From Aegilops tauschii subsp. strangulata (taxonomy: Eukaryota; Streptophyta; Magnoliopsida; Poales; Poaceae): a stretch of 64,000 bases of DNA. The stretch is from NCBI RefSeq assembly GCF_002575655.3, contig NC_053035.3, positions 375,697,792-375,761,791 of the forward strand, given 5' to 3'. A model generated the notes under the pieces. That model saw only the letters and a program-made list of their open reading frames with translations. It did no database searches and had not been told where the DNA came from. Of this stretch, positions 24,168-37,330 are shown in pieces. Positions within the stretch are counted from its first letter, which is position 1. Each line of letters begins with the position of its first letter. A program made the translations under genes and the position numbers.

Positions 24168-27100
24168 TGTGACGCCCCCGATTTGACCGTACACTAATCA
24201 TGCACGCAAATGTGTACGATCACGATCAGGGACTCACGGGAAGATATCACAACACAACTCTAAAACATAAATAAGTCATACAAGCATTATAATACAAGCC
24301 AGGGGCCTCGAGGGCTCGAATACAAGTGCTCGATCATAGACGAGTCAGCGGAAGCAACAATATCTGAGTACAGACATAAGTTAAACAAGTTTTGCCTTAA
24401 GAAGGCTAGCACAAAAGTAGCAACGATCGAAGAGGCAAGGCCTCCTGCCTGGGACCTCCTAACTACTCCTGGTCGTCGTCAGCGGCCTGCACGTAGTAGT
24501 AGGCACCTCCAGTGCCGTGGGAGTCGTCGTCGACGGTGGCGTCTGGCTCCTGGACTCCAACATCTGGTTGCGACAACCAGATAGAAAGGAAAGGGGGAAA
24601 AGAGGGAGAGAAGCAACCGTGAGTACTCATCCAAAGTACTCGCAAGCAAGGAGCTACACTACATATGCATGGGTATATGTGTAAAGGGGCATATCAGTGG
24701 ACTGAACTGTAGAATGCCAGAATTAAAAGGGGGATAGCTAGCCCTGTCGAAGACTACGCTTCTGGTCATCTCCATCTTGCAGCATAAAGAAGAGAGTAGA
24801 TTGAAGTCCTCCAAGTAGCATCGCATAGCATAATCCTACCCGGCAATCCCCTCCTCGTCGCCCTGTTAGAGAGCGATCACCGGGATGTATCTGGCACTTG
24901 GAAGGGTGTATTTTATTCAGTATCCAGTTCTAGTTGTCATAAGGTCAAGGTACAACTCCGGGTCGTCCTTTTACCGAGGGACACGGCTATTCGAATAGAT
25001 AAACTTCCCTGCAGGGGTGCACCACATAACCCAACACGCTCGATCCCAATTGGCCGGACACACTTTTCTGGGTCATGCCCGGCCTCGTAAGATCAACACG
25101 TCGCAGCCCCACCTAGGCTCAACAGAGAGGTCAGCACGCCGGTCTAAACCTATGCGCGCAGGGGTCTGGGCCCATCGCCCTATGCACACCTGCACGTTGC
25201 GAACGCGGCCGCGAGCAGACCTAGCAACCCACACGATCACGGCGGTTACGTCAAAGCGGTCCAACACGGCGCGCGCCACTCAGTCGCTGACGTCAAAAGA
25301 GCTTCGGCTGATACCACGACGTCGGGATACCCATAATTACTCCCACGTAGATGGTTAGTGCGTATAGACCAAATGGCCAGACTCAGATCAAATACCAAGA
25401 TCTCGTTAAGCGTGTTAAGTATCCGCGAACGCCGACCAGGGCCAGGCCCACCTCTTACCTAGGCGGTCTCAACCTGCCCTGTCGCTCCGCCACAAAGATC
25501 CACTTGCGGGTACTCCTACGAGCCGACCCGACTTTAGTCATCACATGTGTCATGTATATAGTATATAAGTATATGCCCGTGATCACCGCCCAGGTGATCA
25601 CGGCCCGATAGTATAGCACAGCAGACGGACAAGAATGTAGGGCCACTGATGGAAATCTAGCATCCTAGACTAAGCAGATAGGATTGCAGGTAAAGGTAAC
25701 AACAGTAGTTAGCAAGGATAGGCTATGCATCAGAATAGGATATCGAAAGTAGTAACATGCTACACTACTCTAATGCAAGTAGTAGAGAGTAGAGTAGGCG
25801 ATATCTGGTGATCAAGGGGGGGGCTTGCCTGGTTGCTCTGGCAAGTAGGAGGGGTCGTCGACTCCGTAGTCGAACTGGGCAGCAGCAGTGTCGGTCTCGT
25901 AGTCTACCGGAGAGAAGAGGGGGAAGAAACAGTAAATACAAGGCAAACATAAGCATGACGATGCGTGACATGACAATGAGCGGTGCTAGGGGTGCCCTAA
26001 CGCGACAGTAGGTGGTACCGGTGAAGGGGGGGGCATCCGGGAGGTATGCCCGATGTTCCGCGTTTTCGGACAGACGGATCGGAGGGGGAAAGTTGCTAGT
26101 TCGATAGGTTAGGGAGGTGCGGTGGATGAACGGACTGCGCAGTCGGATTCGTCTCGTCGTTCTGAGCAACTTTCATATAGAAAACATTTTCATCCGAGTT
26201 ACGGTTTAAAAGATATGAATTTTCAAAGTTTATTTGAATTTCTGGAATTATTTATATTAAAAAAATGAATTATGACGTCAGCATGAGGCAATGCTGACGT
26301 CAGCAAGTCAACAGGTCGGCTGACCAGTCAAACCAGACAGGTGGGTCCAGTGGGACCCACATGTCAGCCTCTGTTAGTCTAACATTTAGTTAAACTAAAC
26401 TAACAGTATAATTAGAGGGGTGGGCCCCATATGTCAGTGAGAAATTAACTAAATTAATTATTTTTATTTATAAAGCATTTTCTTTTTCTTTTCCTTTTTT
26501 AATTCTTGCGGCGGGGCCCGCATGTCAGTGACTGGGCCTGCCCAGTCAGCAGTTGACTGGGTCAACCCAGTCAACTGGGGCCCGTGGGGGCCACTGGCAG
26601 GGGCACTGGGTGGGGCCCGGAGGGGCACGTCGGCGGGCGGCGCCGGAGACACGCCGGCGACCATCTCCGCGGCGGAGCATCGCCGGACTTCGTCGGAAAA
26701 ACGCTACGGGGCACGAGGAGAGGTGCGGCTAGGCGCGTTCGATCGAGCGTCCGACGCCGCATCGATCTACGTCGGTCCCATGGGCTAACTCGACCGGAGT
26801 GGCGCGTTACATCGACGGCGGTGTCGACCGTGGCGGACGCCGGTGATCTGGCGTCATCGCGAACAACGACAGAGGCTGCGACATGCCCAAAAGAGGGGTC
26901 CGACGGGGTCCTAGAGGTGCCCGGAGCACGTCTACGAGCTCGGTTGAGCACTTTATCATCGGTAGCGACGGCGACGAGCACCGCGGCGGAGAAAAGCTCG
27001 GGTGAAATGGAAGTGGCGGCTACGGGCATCTACGGGCAGCGCTGAGAGAGGGGGAAGGAGAGACTGCTCACCGGGGAGGCACACGGAGGCCACGGTGGTG

Positions 27101-28050
27101 GCTTAGGAGCAGCAGGGCGTCGGCAATCGGCGGAGGAGCGCCGGCGACCGTAGGCGCGGAAGAACTCGATTCCGGGGCTGTGGTGGCGCCGAGCTCGAAC
27201 CCTTGGTCAGAGATGGAGTAGAGGAAGCAGGCGGAGCTGTTGGACTCCTCAGCGAGGCGCGGGGAGCATGGTGGCCGCGTTAATGGCGAACGGCGGCGAT
27301 GATGGTGCTCGGGCGAGATGGAAAAGCGAGGGAGAGGAGCAGGCGGGGGAGAAAGATCTCGAGGGTTGTCGACGAGGCCTAGGGGACTCGTCCTTATCCC
27401 CTCGGCGATGTGGCGGCGTGGGGCGGCGAGCAGGTCCGGCGGGGACGGCGAGGGCGTGCGCCCTCGGTCGGGTGAACAGACGAGGAGGGGGAAAGACGAC
27501 AAGGGGAGGGGGGCTTGCTGGGCCGCTGGACCGATTCGGCCGGCTGGGCCAGTGGGCCAAGGCCCTTGGGGAGCCGGGGGGGTTTTCTTTCCTTTTGCCC
27601 TCTTTTTTTATTTATTTTCCTTTTCTGTTTTATTTCTAGTTTCTCTTTTATTTTGTTTTAGCAAAATACCAAAATGGCACCTAATTTGTTGTTACCAAAT
27701 AAGTCACAACCACAAAAAGTTTCATCCCAAAATAATATAGTTTAATATTTAAAAAAATACAAAAGGCATTTAATTAATGGTTTTAGCTACTGATTTAATT
27801 AGTTTGGTGCATTTAAACATTTTATAAAGACTTGGTTCCTCCACCAATATTACATATGATTTATTTGTCACCTTTAGAACATTTTAGTTTTGACATTTGA
27901 AAAGTTTTATTTTCCACTTTTAAATTTAATTGAAGTTTGAACTAGGAGTTTTGAAAAGGAAATGTGATTCAAATGTGATCAAGCCCTGTTTAGCAACATG
28001 ATTAGCTTAATCACAGGGAGTTACTGTAGCATGATTCTCGGGGTGTTACA
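24168..28050 (-). mobile_element. C LTR 2 (shared middle LTR)
   Basis: 3883 bp with ends identical to LTR 1. Private substitutions are near 24710 (TGTAGAATG) and 24741 (AGCCCTG). At sites where LTR 1 or LTR 3 differ, LTR 2 carries the majority base, so it shows no sign of being a mosaic. Confidence 0.93.
26273..26302. promoter_or_regulatory. TGACGTCA inverted repeat (LTR 2)
   Basis: Identical arrangement to LTR 1. Confidence 0.5.
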
Positions 28051-28065
28051 AATCTCCTCCACTAC
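28051..28065 (-). promoter_or_regulatory. Polypurine tract of C, internal 2
   Basis: Same as 19973-19987, one period on. Confidence 0.75.
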
Positions 28066-31000
28066 AAGAAATCTCGTCCCGAGATTTAAGAGGGGAGTAA
28101 GGGGGGAAGGTTTGGTAACGAATCTAGCGGGTCTTCTCATCCTGGCTTGCACTTCTGGAAGAGGCTGGTCCAATACATTGATGTCTTCATTTCTCTGCTC
28201 CGGTCATCATGATGAAGTCGGCGTCCTTTCTTCAGGAACTCCATCGTACTTGCGAAAGAATAAGGGGTGGGCATTCTGGGAGAACGGGCCTCGACAAGGT
28301 TGTCTATTGGGTCGACAGCATCGAGGAAGGTGGCGAAAGGTAACCCTCGAATCGAAACTTAAGAAAATATCGAGAGCAAAGTAAGGAGGTTACCTGGGAA
28401 GTTTCGAGCGGGCAGGCAATCGTTCGATGCCTGTTATAGGGCGTGAAAGGGTCAAAGCAACGGGAATAAGTATTGTGTCCGATATCAGACCTGAAGGTGG
28501 CTTGTGAATTACATACGAGGCCAGGTGCGAGGAACAACCTTGAAAACAGGGGGTGTACATAAGAGTCAGGTTTCGATCCTGTGGAACTGTGGGTTATGGG
28601 CCCACCATGTGGGTTAAAAGTGGGAAGGGCGGTGACATCTTGCACGATCATGATAGCAAGGCATGTCAAAGGGTAACCTGTCAGTTATATGTCAGCAACA
28701 TCGTCGGTACCAAGGGCGAGGGACGAAGAGAACCATTTTCCTGCTCGTTGAAACGAGGCGGACCAATAGGCAAAGTTCTCGTCCATCGGTGGTTACCGGA
28801 ATGTCACCAACAATAGTAACAGGGTCTTACTGACAGAGTTGTACACCGAGGTGTTTGCACAAGCAGGGAATTAATACTGCTTAGATCATATAGTCCACCA
28901 GAAAAGTTAAACCAAACAATGGAAAGGAAAATATGATTATCAGATTAAACAGAAGAATGGAAAGGAAAATGTGTTTAAACACATATTTCAAGGTTATATC
29001 CTTTCCAAGGACAAGCAGAGCATGATATCCATGACATGATATAATGTAGAAAACTCTTTAGGTACGGGAAAGACAATTTCATGACATTACCCATACAATG
29101 GTGTTTGGATAATTGAGCAGGAAACATTTAGCATTGGGCTTCAAATGTTCCTGTTGAAAATCGGAGTACCATAGACATGCTTTGAGATAGCATTGACATG
29201 GTCAACAGGTGAAGATCAGAATTTGGAAACAAAAAGGATCCATCAGGAACAACTTATAGAATAAGTCTTACAATTTCCTCATGGAAGAATAGATAACCTT
29301 GCTGAAGGGAAAACTTATAACAATAGGTCCTCCCGCCAGATGTGCTGGGTATCATCACCTTACCGGGTCATAAATAGGTCAATGTTATAACTCTTGGAAA
29401 TATGTTCCAACCATCATATCTGACCGAGATTCAGATCTGATTGGTGTCAGGGTAACTCAGACTCAGGATGCCTGAGAAGAAAGGTGCAACACAAATTGTC
29501 GAAACGACAGCGGAGATTCTCGGGAGATGAACTATGGAAGCGAGTTCTGGACAAGGGTTCATCGTTACATCAAGGAGAGGTGAGGAGGTGACTGATTGAC
29601 TCAGCGACACTCCATTGAGATTCCCAAAAGATGGATTTCCATCACTATGTGAACAAGGAGATAACATTAGCTAGATCGAATGACTTAATGATGTATGCTT
29701 GAGGAAAACATACACAGTTAAACATTGGTTGAAATGTGCACCCGAAATATGGGCTAGGTAGCACAAACAATGTCCGAATGATGATTCATTAAGCCATAGA
29801 CGTAGAATGAAACTATAGACCAATAACTTCAAAGCAATAGGGTTGCTAGAAGTTTAGAATTTACACATCACAGACCATTGGTCGGTATTCCTTTTAGAAA
29901 CAACACGGGGACCAAGAAAGAATGGTGATGGGGAGAAGTATCACTGTACCAAGATGTCATACGAGGTGGTGAGATTCTTACGACATTCTTGACATAAAAG
30001 ATGGTAATACTCCAGGGTAGAACATATCATAAGCTAGATAGCAAGGAAATCAAGGTACAACACAAAACACGAACAAGTTTGTGTTGAATGGAAGGCAATA
30101 AAATGGTCGATGATAAAACAAATCATCGAGGGCAAGGATGGTATTTCTCATCCAGAATTCGATAGATATCTTGGAAGAGCTCAGAATGTTGATGATGTTC
30201 ACGACACATTTGTAGCGAGAATTTATGAAGAGGTAATCGATCGGCGATGTCATCAAGTCGAAGGAATAATGAAGCGGACGGTTATTGGAACCATGATTAG
30301 GACACACGCTAGAACTCAAGCTTGTTGTTCCAGGTGAAATGGTATGAGAGGAAGATCGGCGTAGGCTTAGCTCATCATCGAAAGTTGTGTTACGGGGTTA
30401 AGGACCAGGTAGCACAGTTAAAATTTAGCACGCTAATGATATAGCCGATCAGGCTAGGAATGATTTAATGATTATTAAACTCGTAAGCAACGAAAATTAC
30501 CTAGAGTTATTGAATTGGAGTGCGGACTTGATTCACTATTCGGTGTTCTCAGTTGACAAACAACCCAGAGCCCATGAAGTGACAAAGACAAGGTAAGGTA
30601 GTACTTCATCAAAGTTTATAAGATGTAGTGCAATGGTAAGATATCCCCGAGATACCAGGGGTAACACTCAAGGTAGATCATAATAGAGGTTGGGCAGGCG
30701 TATTGACCTGCAGGAGACAAGTGATTTAACTTGTCCAAGAAATGGTATTTAAAGGAGAACATGGTCGGAACCACGATTGAAAAAGGCCAGACCCCAGCTA
30801 TAAGATGAACTTATACCAAGGGAATAATTAATTTAAGAGAAGCTTTTAGTGATAAGATCTACATCGTGTCCATGGGCATGAACACAAAGTTCAAGGTCGA
30901 CTCCCACTTCTTCAATGCATAACCTTCCCTTCGCCTCTCGTATTTTGATAATGACATTAGATGTCGAAAGTTTTACCTGGTGCAATACCAGATAAGTATG

Positions 31001-32228
31001 TCCCGCGAAATCTTTCGGGTTCACACAGATTAAGGAAGGCATAGGTTCAACCCATCGGGGCATCGAAGAAAGATAGACTACAAACTTCAGGAGTAAATAA
31101 CACAAGCTCAGAAGTAGAGCACGGTCGACAAAGCAGAGGATACAATTTACCAAAGGCATCATGTATCCGAGGAAAAGCTCACAAGCTTATTTAATATGGA
31201 GGACATTGTCGGATAAAATCCGACAAAAGGGTCTGGTGGTCCACAAGGGATCTGATGTGAGCATCAGTACTCAACCAGAGGAAGAAGAATGTAAGGAGAT
31301 CTGATTATAGAAACAACTGACTAACTCAAAGTTCAAATGCAAAGGAATTATGATTTCCAAATCAGGGGGTCAGAAGCAACGCTCTGAGCAAGGATGGTTA
31401 AGTTGAGTAGGCTTAGGGGTACCATCGATGGCAATTTGATAGGTCGAGATCCAGCTCACGTTTAGAATGGCGTCCGAGCCGGAAGAATGAATTCTAGAAT
31501 ATGATTGAGGTTTGCGAGCATTCACAACAAATTGAATCAACGGACTCAAAATGATAAAGACAAGAGATGCCAATAAGATTACGAGACTTATGGGATTAAC
31601 CATAATGCAAGCAAACAAGAATTTCAAGAGCAATAGGCTCCTGAGAATTTTCGGAAGATCGAATAGTATTTTGAAGACTATTGTGGAATACTTGAATCAA
31701 CTGGGGATGAGCGGATACTCGGTAAGTGCGAGAATTATCCGTAGGGGTATTCAGGTGACAAAGAACAGCAAGGTAGTAAGCTCAAAGGATTCTCGGAACG
31801 ACAGAGAGAATTTTGGGGTATCTTGTAATAACAAGATCAACTGGGAAACATTGTATGAGTGGCAAGTATACGTGGTTATCCATAGGAGTTTATCGATGAA
31901 AGGGAATTGCAAAAGCGATGAACACAAGTTCTCGGGTTATCAGCGGAGAGTATCTTCAGGGTCTTCACGGGCAGCAGACGATCATCAGTAATAAGGAGCT
32001 CTCCGAGTGAAAGTGATAACGAGATCCTAATGTTAGATTTAGCAAAATTCACTTAACCCGAATAGAAGAGAGATCAGAGTCCCAGAGTATAGACAAGGAG
32101 TAAAAGATCCTAATACCACCCAATGGCGACGTGGGCCCGTAAGCCACACAGCCATGTTAGTAAAAGTTTTTCAACGACTAGACTCGACTTCGGCCAAGGA
32201 GTTGGAAAGGGGGGTTCCTACAGGCAGT

Positions 32229-32242
32229 TGGCTCTGATACCA
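32229..32242 (-). promoter_or_regulatory. tRNA-Met primer binding site of C, internal 2
   Basis: Same as 24151-24164, one period on and three bases from LTR 3. Confidence 0.88.
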
Positions 32243-32245
32243 ACT

Positions 32246-35200
32246 TGTGACGCCCCCGATTTGACCGTACACTAATCATGCACGCAAATGTGTACGATCA
32301 CGATCAGGGACTCACGGGAAGATATCACAACACAACTCTAAAACATAAATAAGTCATACAAGCATTATAATACAAGCCAGGGGCCTCGAGGGCTCGAATA
32401 CAAGTGCTCGATCATAGACGAGTCAGCGGAAGCAACAATATCTGAGTACAGACATAAGTTAAACAAGTTTTGCCTTAAGAAGGCTAGCACAAAAGTAGCA
32501 ACGATCGAAGAGGCAAGGCCTCCTGCCTGGGACCTCCTAACTACTCCTGGTCGTCGTCAGCGGCCTGCACGTAGTAGTAGGCACCTCCAGTGCCGTGGGA
32601 GTCGTCGTCGACGGTGGCGTCTGGCTCCTGGACTCCAACATCTGGTTGCGACAACCAGATAGAAAGGAAAGGGGGAAAAGAGGGAGAGAAGCAACCGTGA
32701 GTACTCATCCAAAGTACTCGCAAGCAAGGAGCTACACTACATATGCATGGGTATATGTGTAAAGGGGCATATCAGTGGACTGAACTGCAGAATGCCAGAA
32801 TTAAAAGGGGGATAGCTAGTCCTGTCGAAGACTACGCTTCTGGTCATCTCCATCTTGCAGCATAAAGAAGAGAGTAGATTGAAGTCCTCCAAGTAGCATC
32901 GCATAGCATAATCCTACCCGGCAATCCCCTCCTCGTCGCCCTGTTAGAGAGCGATCACCGGGATGTATCTGACACTTGGAAGGGTGTATTTTATTCAGTA
33001 TCTAGTTCTAGTTGTCATAAGGTCAAGGTACAACTCCGGGTCGTGCTTTTACCGAGGGACACGGCTATTCGAATAGATAAACTTCCCTGCAGGGGTGCAC
33101 CACATAACCCAACACGCTCGATCCCAATTGGCCGGACACACTTTTCTGGGTCATGCCCGGCCTCGTAAGATCAACACGTCGCAGCCCCACCTAGGCTCAA
33201 CAGAGAGGTCAGCACGCCGGTCTAAACCTATGCGCGCAGGGGTCTGGGCCCATCGCCCTATGCACACCTGCACGTTGCGAACGCGGCCGCGAGCAGACCT
33301 AGCAACCCACACGATCACGGCGGTTACGTCAAAGCGGTCCAACACGGCGCGCGCCACTCAGTCGCTGACGTCAAAAGAGCTTCGGCTGATACCACGACGT
33401 CGGGATACCCATAATTACTCCCACGTAGATGGTTAGTGCGTATAGACCAAATGGCCAGACTCAGATCAAATACCAAGATCTCGTTAAGCGTGTTAAGTAT
33501 CCGCGAACGCCGACCAGGGCCAGGCCCACCTCTTACCTAGGCGGTCTCAACCTGCCCTGTCGCTCCGCCACAAAGATCCACTTGCGGGTACTCCTACGAG
33601 CCGACCCGACTTTAGTCATCACATGTGTCATGTATATAGTATATAAGTATATGCCCGTGATCACCGCCCAGGTGATCACGGCCCGATAGTATAGCACAGC
33701 AGACGGACAAGAATGTAGGGCCACTGATGGAAATCTAGCATCCTAGACTAAGCAGATAGGATTGCAGGTAAAGGTAACAACAGTAGTTAGCAAGGATAGG
33801 CTATGCATCAGAATAGGATATCGAAAGTAGTAACATGCTACACTACTCTAATGCAAGTAGTAGAGAGTAGAGTAGGCGATATCTGGTGATCAAGGGGGGG
33901 GCTTGCCTGGTTGCTCTGGCAAGTAGGAGGGGTCGTCGACTCCGTAGTCGAACTGGGCAGCAGCAGTGTCGGTCTCGTAGTCTACCGGAGAGAAGAGGGG
34001 GAAGAAACAGTAAATACAAGGCAAACATAAGCATGACGATGCGTGACATGACAATGAGCGGTGCTAGGGGTGCCCTAACGCGACAGTAGGTGGTACCGGT
34101 GAAGGGGGGGGCATCCGGGAGGTATGCCCGATGTTCCGCGTTTTCGGACAGACGGATCGGAGGGGGAAAGTTGCTAGTTCGATAGGTTAGGGAGGTGCGG
34201 TGGATGAACGGACTGCGTAGTCGGATTCGTCTCGTCGTTCTGAGCAACTTTCATATAGAAAACATTTTCATCCGAGTTACGGTTTAAAAGATATGAATTT
34301 TCAAAGTTTATTTGAATTTCTGGAATTATTTATATTAAAAAAATGAATTATGACGTCAGCATGAGGCAATGCTGACGTCAGCAAGTCAACAGGTCGGCTG
34401 ACCAGTCAAACCAGACAGGTGGGTCCAGTGGGACCCACATGTCAGCCTCTATTAGTCTAACATTTAGTTAAACTAAACTAACAGTATAATTAGAGGGGTG
34501 GGCCCCATATGTCAGTGAGAAATTAACTAAATTAATTATTTTTATTTATAAAGCATTTTCTTTTTCTTTTCCTTTTTTAATTCTTGCGGCGGGGCCCGCA
34601 TGTCAGTGACTGGGCCTGCCCAGTCAGCAGTTGACTGGGTCAACCCAGTCAACTGGGGCCCGTGGGGGCCACTGGCAGGGGCACTGGGGTGGGGCCCGGA
34701 GGGGCACGTCGGCGGGCGGCGCCGGAGACACGCCGGCGACCATCTCCGCGGCGGAGCATCGCCGGACTTCGTCGGAAAAACGCTACGGGGCACGAGGAGA
34801 GGTGCGGCTAGGCGCGTTCGATCGAGCGTCCGACGCCGCATCGATCTACGTCGGTCCCATGGGCTAACTCGACCGGAGTGGCGCGTTACATCGACGGCGG
34901 TGTCGACCGTGGCGGACGCCGGTGATCTGGCGTCATCGCGAACAACGACAGAGGCTGCGACATGCCCAAAAGAGGGGTCCGACGGGGTCCTAGAGGTGCC
35001 CGGAGCACGTCTACGAGCTCGGTTGAGCACTTTATCGTCGGTAGCGACGGCGACGAGCACCGCGGCGGAGAAAAGCTCGGGTGAAATGGAAGTGGCGGCT
35101 ACGGGCATCTACGGGCAGCGCTGAGAGAGGGGGAAGGAGAGACTGCTCACCGGGGAGGCACACGGAGGCCACGGTGGTGGCTTAGGAGCAGCAGGGCGTC

Positions 35201-36129
35201 GGCAATCGGCGGAGGAGCGCCGGCGACCGTAGGCGCGGAAGAACTCGATTCCGGGGCTGTGGTGGCGCCGAGCTCGAACCCTTGGTCAGAGATGGAGTAG
35301 AGGAAGCAGGCGGAGCTGTTGGACTCCTCGGCGAGGCGCGGGGAGCATGGTGGCCGCGTTAATGGCGAACGGCGGCGATGATGGTGCTCGGGCGAGATGG
35401 AAAAGCGAGGGAGAGGAGCAGGCGGGGGAGAAAGATCTCGAGGGTTGTCGACGAGGCCTAGGGGACTCGTCCTTATCCCCTCGGCGATGTGGCGGCGTGG
35501 GGCGGCGAGCAGGTCCGGCGGGGACGGCGAGGGCGTGCGCCCTCGGTCGGGTGAACAGACGAGGAGGGGGAAAGACGACAAGGGGAGGGGGGCTTGCTGG
35601 GCCGCTGGACCGATTCGGCCGGCTGGGCCAGTGGGCCAAGGCCCTTGGGGAGCCGGGGGGGTTTTCTTTCCTTTTGCCCTCTTTTTTTATTTATTTTCCT
35701 TTTCTGTTTTATTTCTAGTTTCTCTTTTATTTTGTTTTAGCAAAATACCAAAATGGCACCTAATTTGTTGTTACCAAATAAGTCACAACCACAAAAAGTT
35801 TCATCCCAAAATAATATAGTTTAATATTTAAAAAAATACAAAAGGCATTTAATTAATGGTTTTAGCTACTGATTTAATTAGTTTGGTGCATTTAAACATT
35901 TTATAAAGACTTGGTTCCTCCACCAATATTACATATGATTTATTTGTCACCTTTAGAACATTTTAGTTTTGACATTTGAAAAGTTTTATTTTCCACTTTT
36001 AAATTTAATTGAAGTTTGAACTAGGAGTTTTGAAAAGGAAATGTGATTCAAATGTGATCAAGCCCTGTTTAGCAACATGATTGGCTTAATCACAGGGAGT
36101 TACTGTAGCATGATTCTCGGGGTGTTACA
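32246..36129 (-). mobile_element. C LTR 3 (rightmost; 5' LTR on the element strand)
   Basis: 3884 bp. It has more private changes than the other two: near 32972, 33003, 33045, 34218, 34451, 34688 (an extra G), 35038, 35330 and 36083. The extra G merges two spurious frames into longer ones. Confidence 0.93.
34351..34380. promoter_or_regulatory. TGACGTCA inverted repeat (LTR 3)
   Basis: Identical arrangement to LTR 1. Confidence 0.5.
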
Positions 36130-36134
36130 TGGCC
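36130..36134. repeat. Right target site duplication of the C array (TGGCC)
   Basis: The partner of 16085-16089. After it the sequence resumes C' at the base expected from the uninterrupted copy 2. Confidence 0.92.
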
Positions 36135-37330
36135 TATACGCACTAACCAACTACGCGGGAACAGTTATGGGCACTCTACGTTGTGGTATCAGCCGTAGCC
36201 TTCTTGACATCAGCGACTGAGCGGCGCGCGCCGGATTGGACCGTAAGCCTGCGCTTGTATTAAGGGGGCTAGGTCTGCTTCCGGCCGCGTACGCAACGTG
36301 CAGGTGTGCAATGGGCGATTGGCCCAGACCCCTACGTGCATAGGATTTAGACCAGCGTGCTGACCTCTCTATTGTGCCTAGGTGGGGCTGCGACGTGTTG
36401 ATCTTGCGAGGCCGGGCATGACCTTGGATAGTGTGTCCGGCCAAAGGGGATCGAGCGTGTTGGGTAATGTGGTGCACCCTTGTAGGGAAGTTTATCTATT
36501 CGAATAGCCGTGATCCTCGATAAAAGGACGACCCGGAGTTGTACCTTGACCTTATGACAACTAGAACCGGATACTTAATAAAACACACCCTTTCAAGTGC
36601 CAGATACAACCCGGTGATCGCTCTCTAACAGGGCGACGAGGAGGGGATCGCCGGGTAGGATTATGCTATGCAATGATACTTGGTGAACACCATCTACTCT
36701 CTTCTACATGCTGCAAGATGGAGGCTGCCAAAAGAGTAGTCTTCGACAGGACTAGCTATCCCCCTTTTATTCTGGCATTCTGCAGTTCAGTCCACTGATA
36801 TTGCCCCTTTACACAGATACCCATGCATATGTAGTGTAGATCCTTGCTTGCGGGTACTTTGGATGAGTACTCACGGTTGCTTTGCTCCCTCTTTTCCCCC
36901 TTTCCCTCTTCTTCTCGGACGTCGCAACCAGATGTTGGAGCCCAGGAGCTAGACGCCACCATCGACGACGACCCCTACTACACAGAGGGTGCCTACTACT
37001 ACGTGCAGGCCGCCGCCGACGACCAGGAGTAGTTTAGGAGGATCCCAGGCAGGAGGCCTGCGCCTCTTTCGATCTGTATCCCAGTTTGTGCTAGCCATCT
37101 TATGGCAACTTGTTTAACTTATGTCTGTACTCAGATATTGTTGCTTCCGCTGACTCGTCTATGATCGAGCACTTGTATTCGAGCCCTCGAGGCCCCTGGC
37201 TTGTATTATGATGCTTGTATGACTTATTTTATTTTTAGAGTTGTGTTGTGATATCTTCGCGTGAGTCCCTGATCTTGATCGTACATGGATGCGTGTATGA
37301 TTAGTGTACGATTGAATTGGGGGCGTCACA
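36130..37330 (+). mobile_element. LTR fragment C', right part (copy 1)
   Basis: Continues C' to a natural LTR end, GGGCGTCACA, on the plus strand. It is diverged from the C LTRs but alignable along its length. It is followed at once by the middle of A's LTR rather than by a primer site, so C' lies inside or against a broken A LTR. Confidence 0.85.

Larger units (their letters stand above)
28051..32245 (-). mobile_element. C internal region 2 (4195 bp, no pol)
   Basis: Same length as internal region 1. Differences noticed: near 28307 (T for C), 29441 (T for A), 29510 (G for A) and 30516 (T for C). No coding domains. Confidence 0.85.
16090..36129 (-). mobile_element. Tandem C array: LTR-internal-LTR-internal-LTR (20,040 bp, LARD-like)
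   Basis: Three ~3883-bp LTRs alternate with two 4195-bp internal regions, with a period of 8078 bp. Element strand: LTR begins TGTAACACCCC and ends GGGCGTCACA, followed by AGT and a tRNA-Met primer site; the internal region ends with a purine-rich tract. Long LTRs with a non-coding internal region are typical of LARDs such as barley Sukkula, but I cannot confirm the family. A single 5-bp target duplication flanks the whole array. By eye, LTR pairs differ by roughly 4 to 10 substitutions, and the internal regions by about 4, so the structure is young. Confidence 0.93.

Noticed and set aside
16090..36129. The possibility that the tandem C array is an assembly artefact.
   Set aside because: Each LTR and each internal region has private substitutions or indels, and the target duplications are consistent. 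Reads spanning the array would still be needed for certainty.
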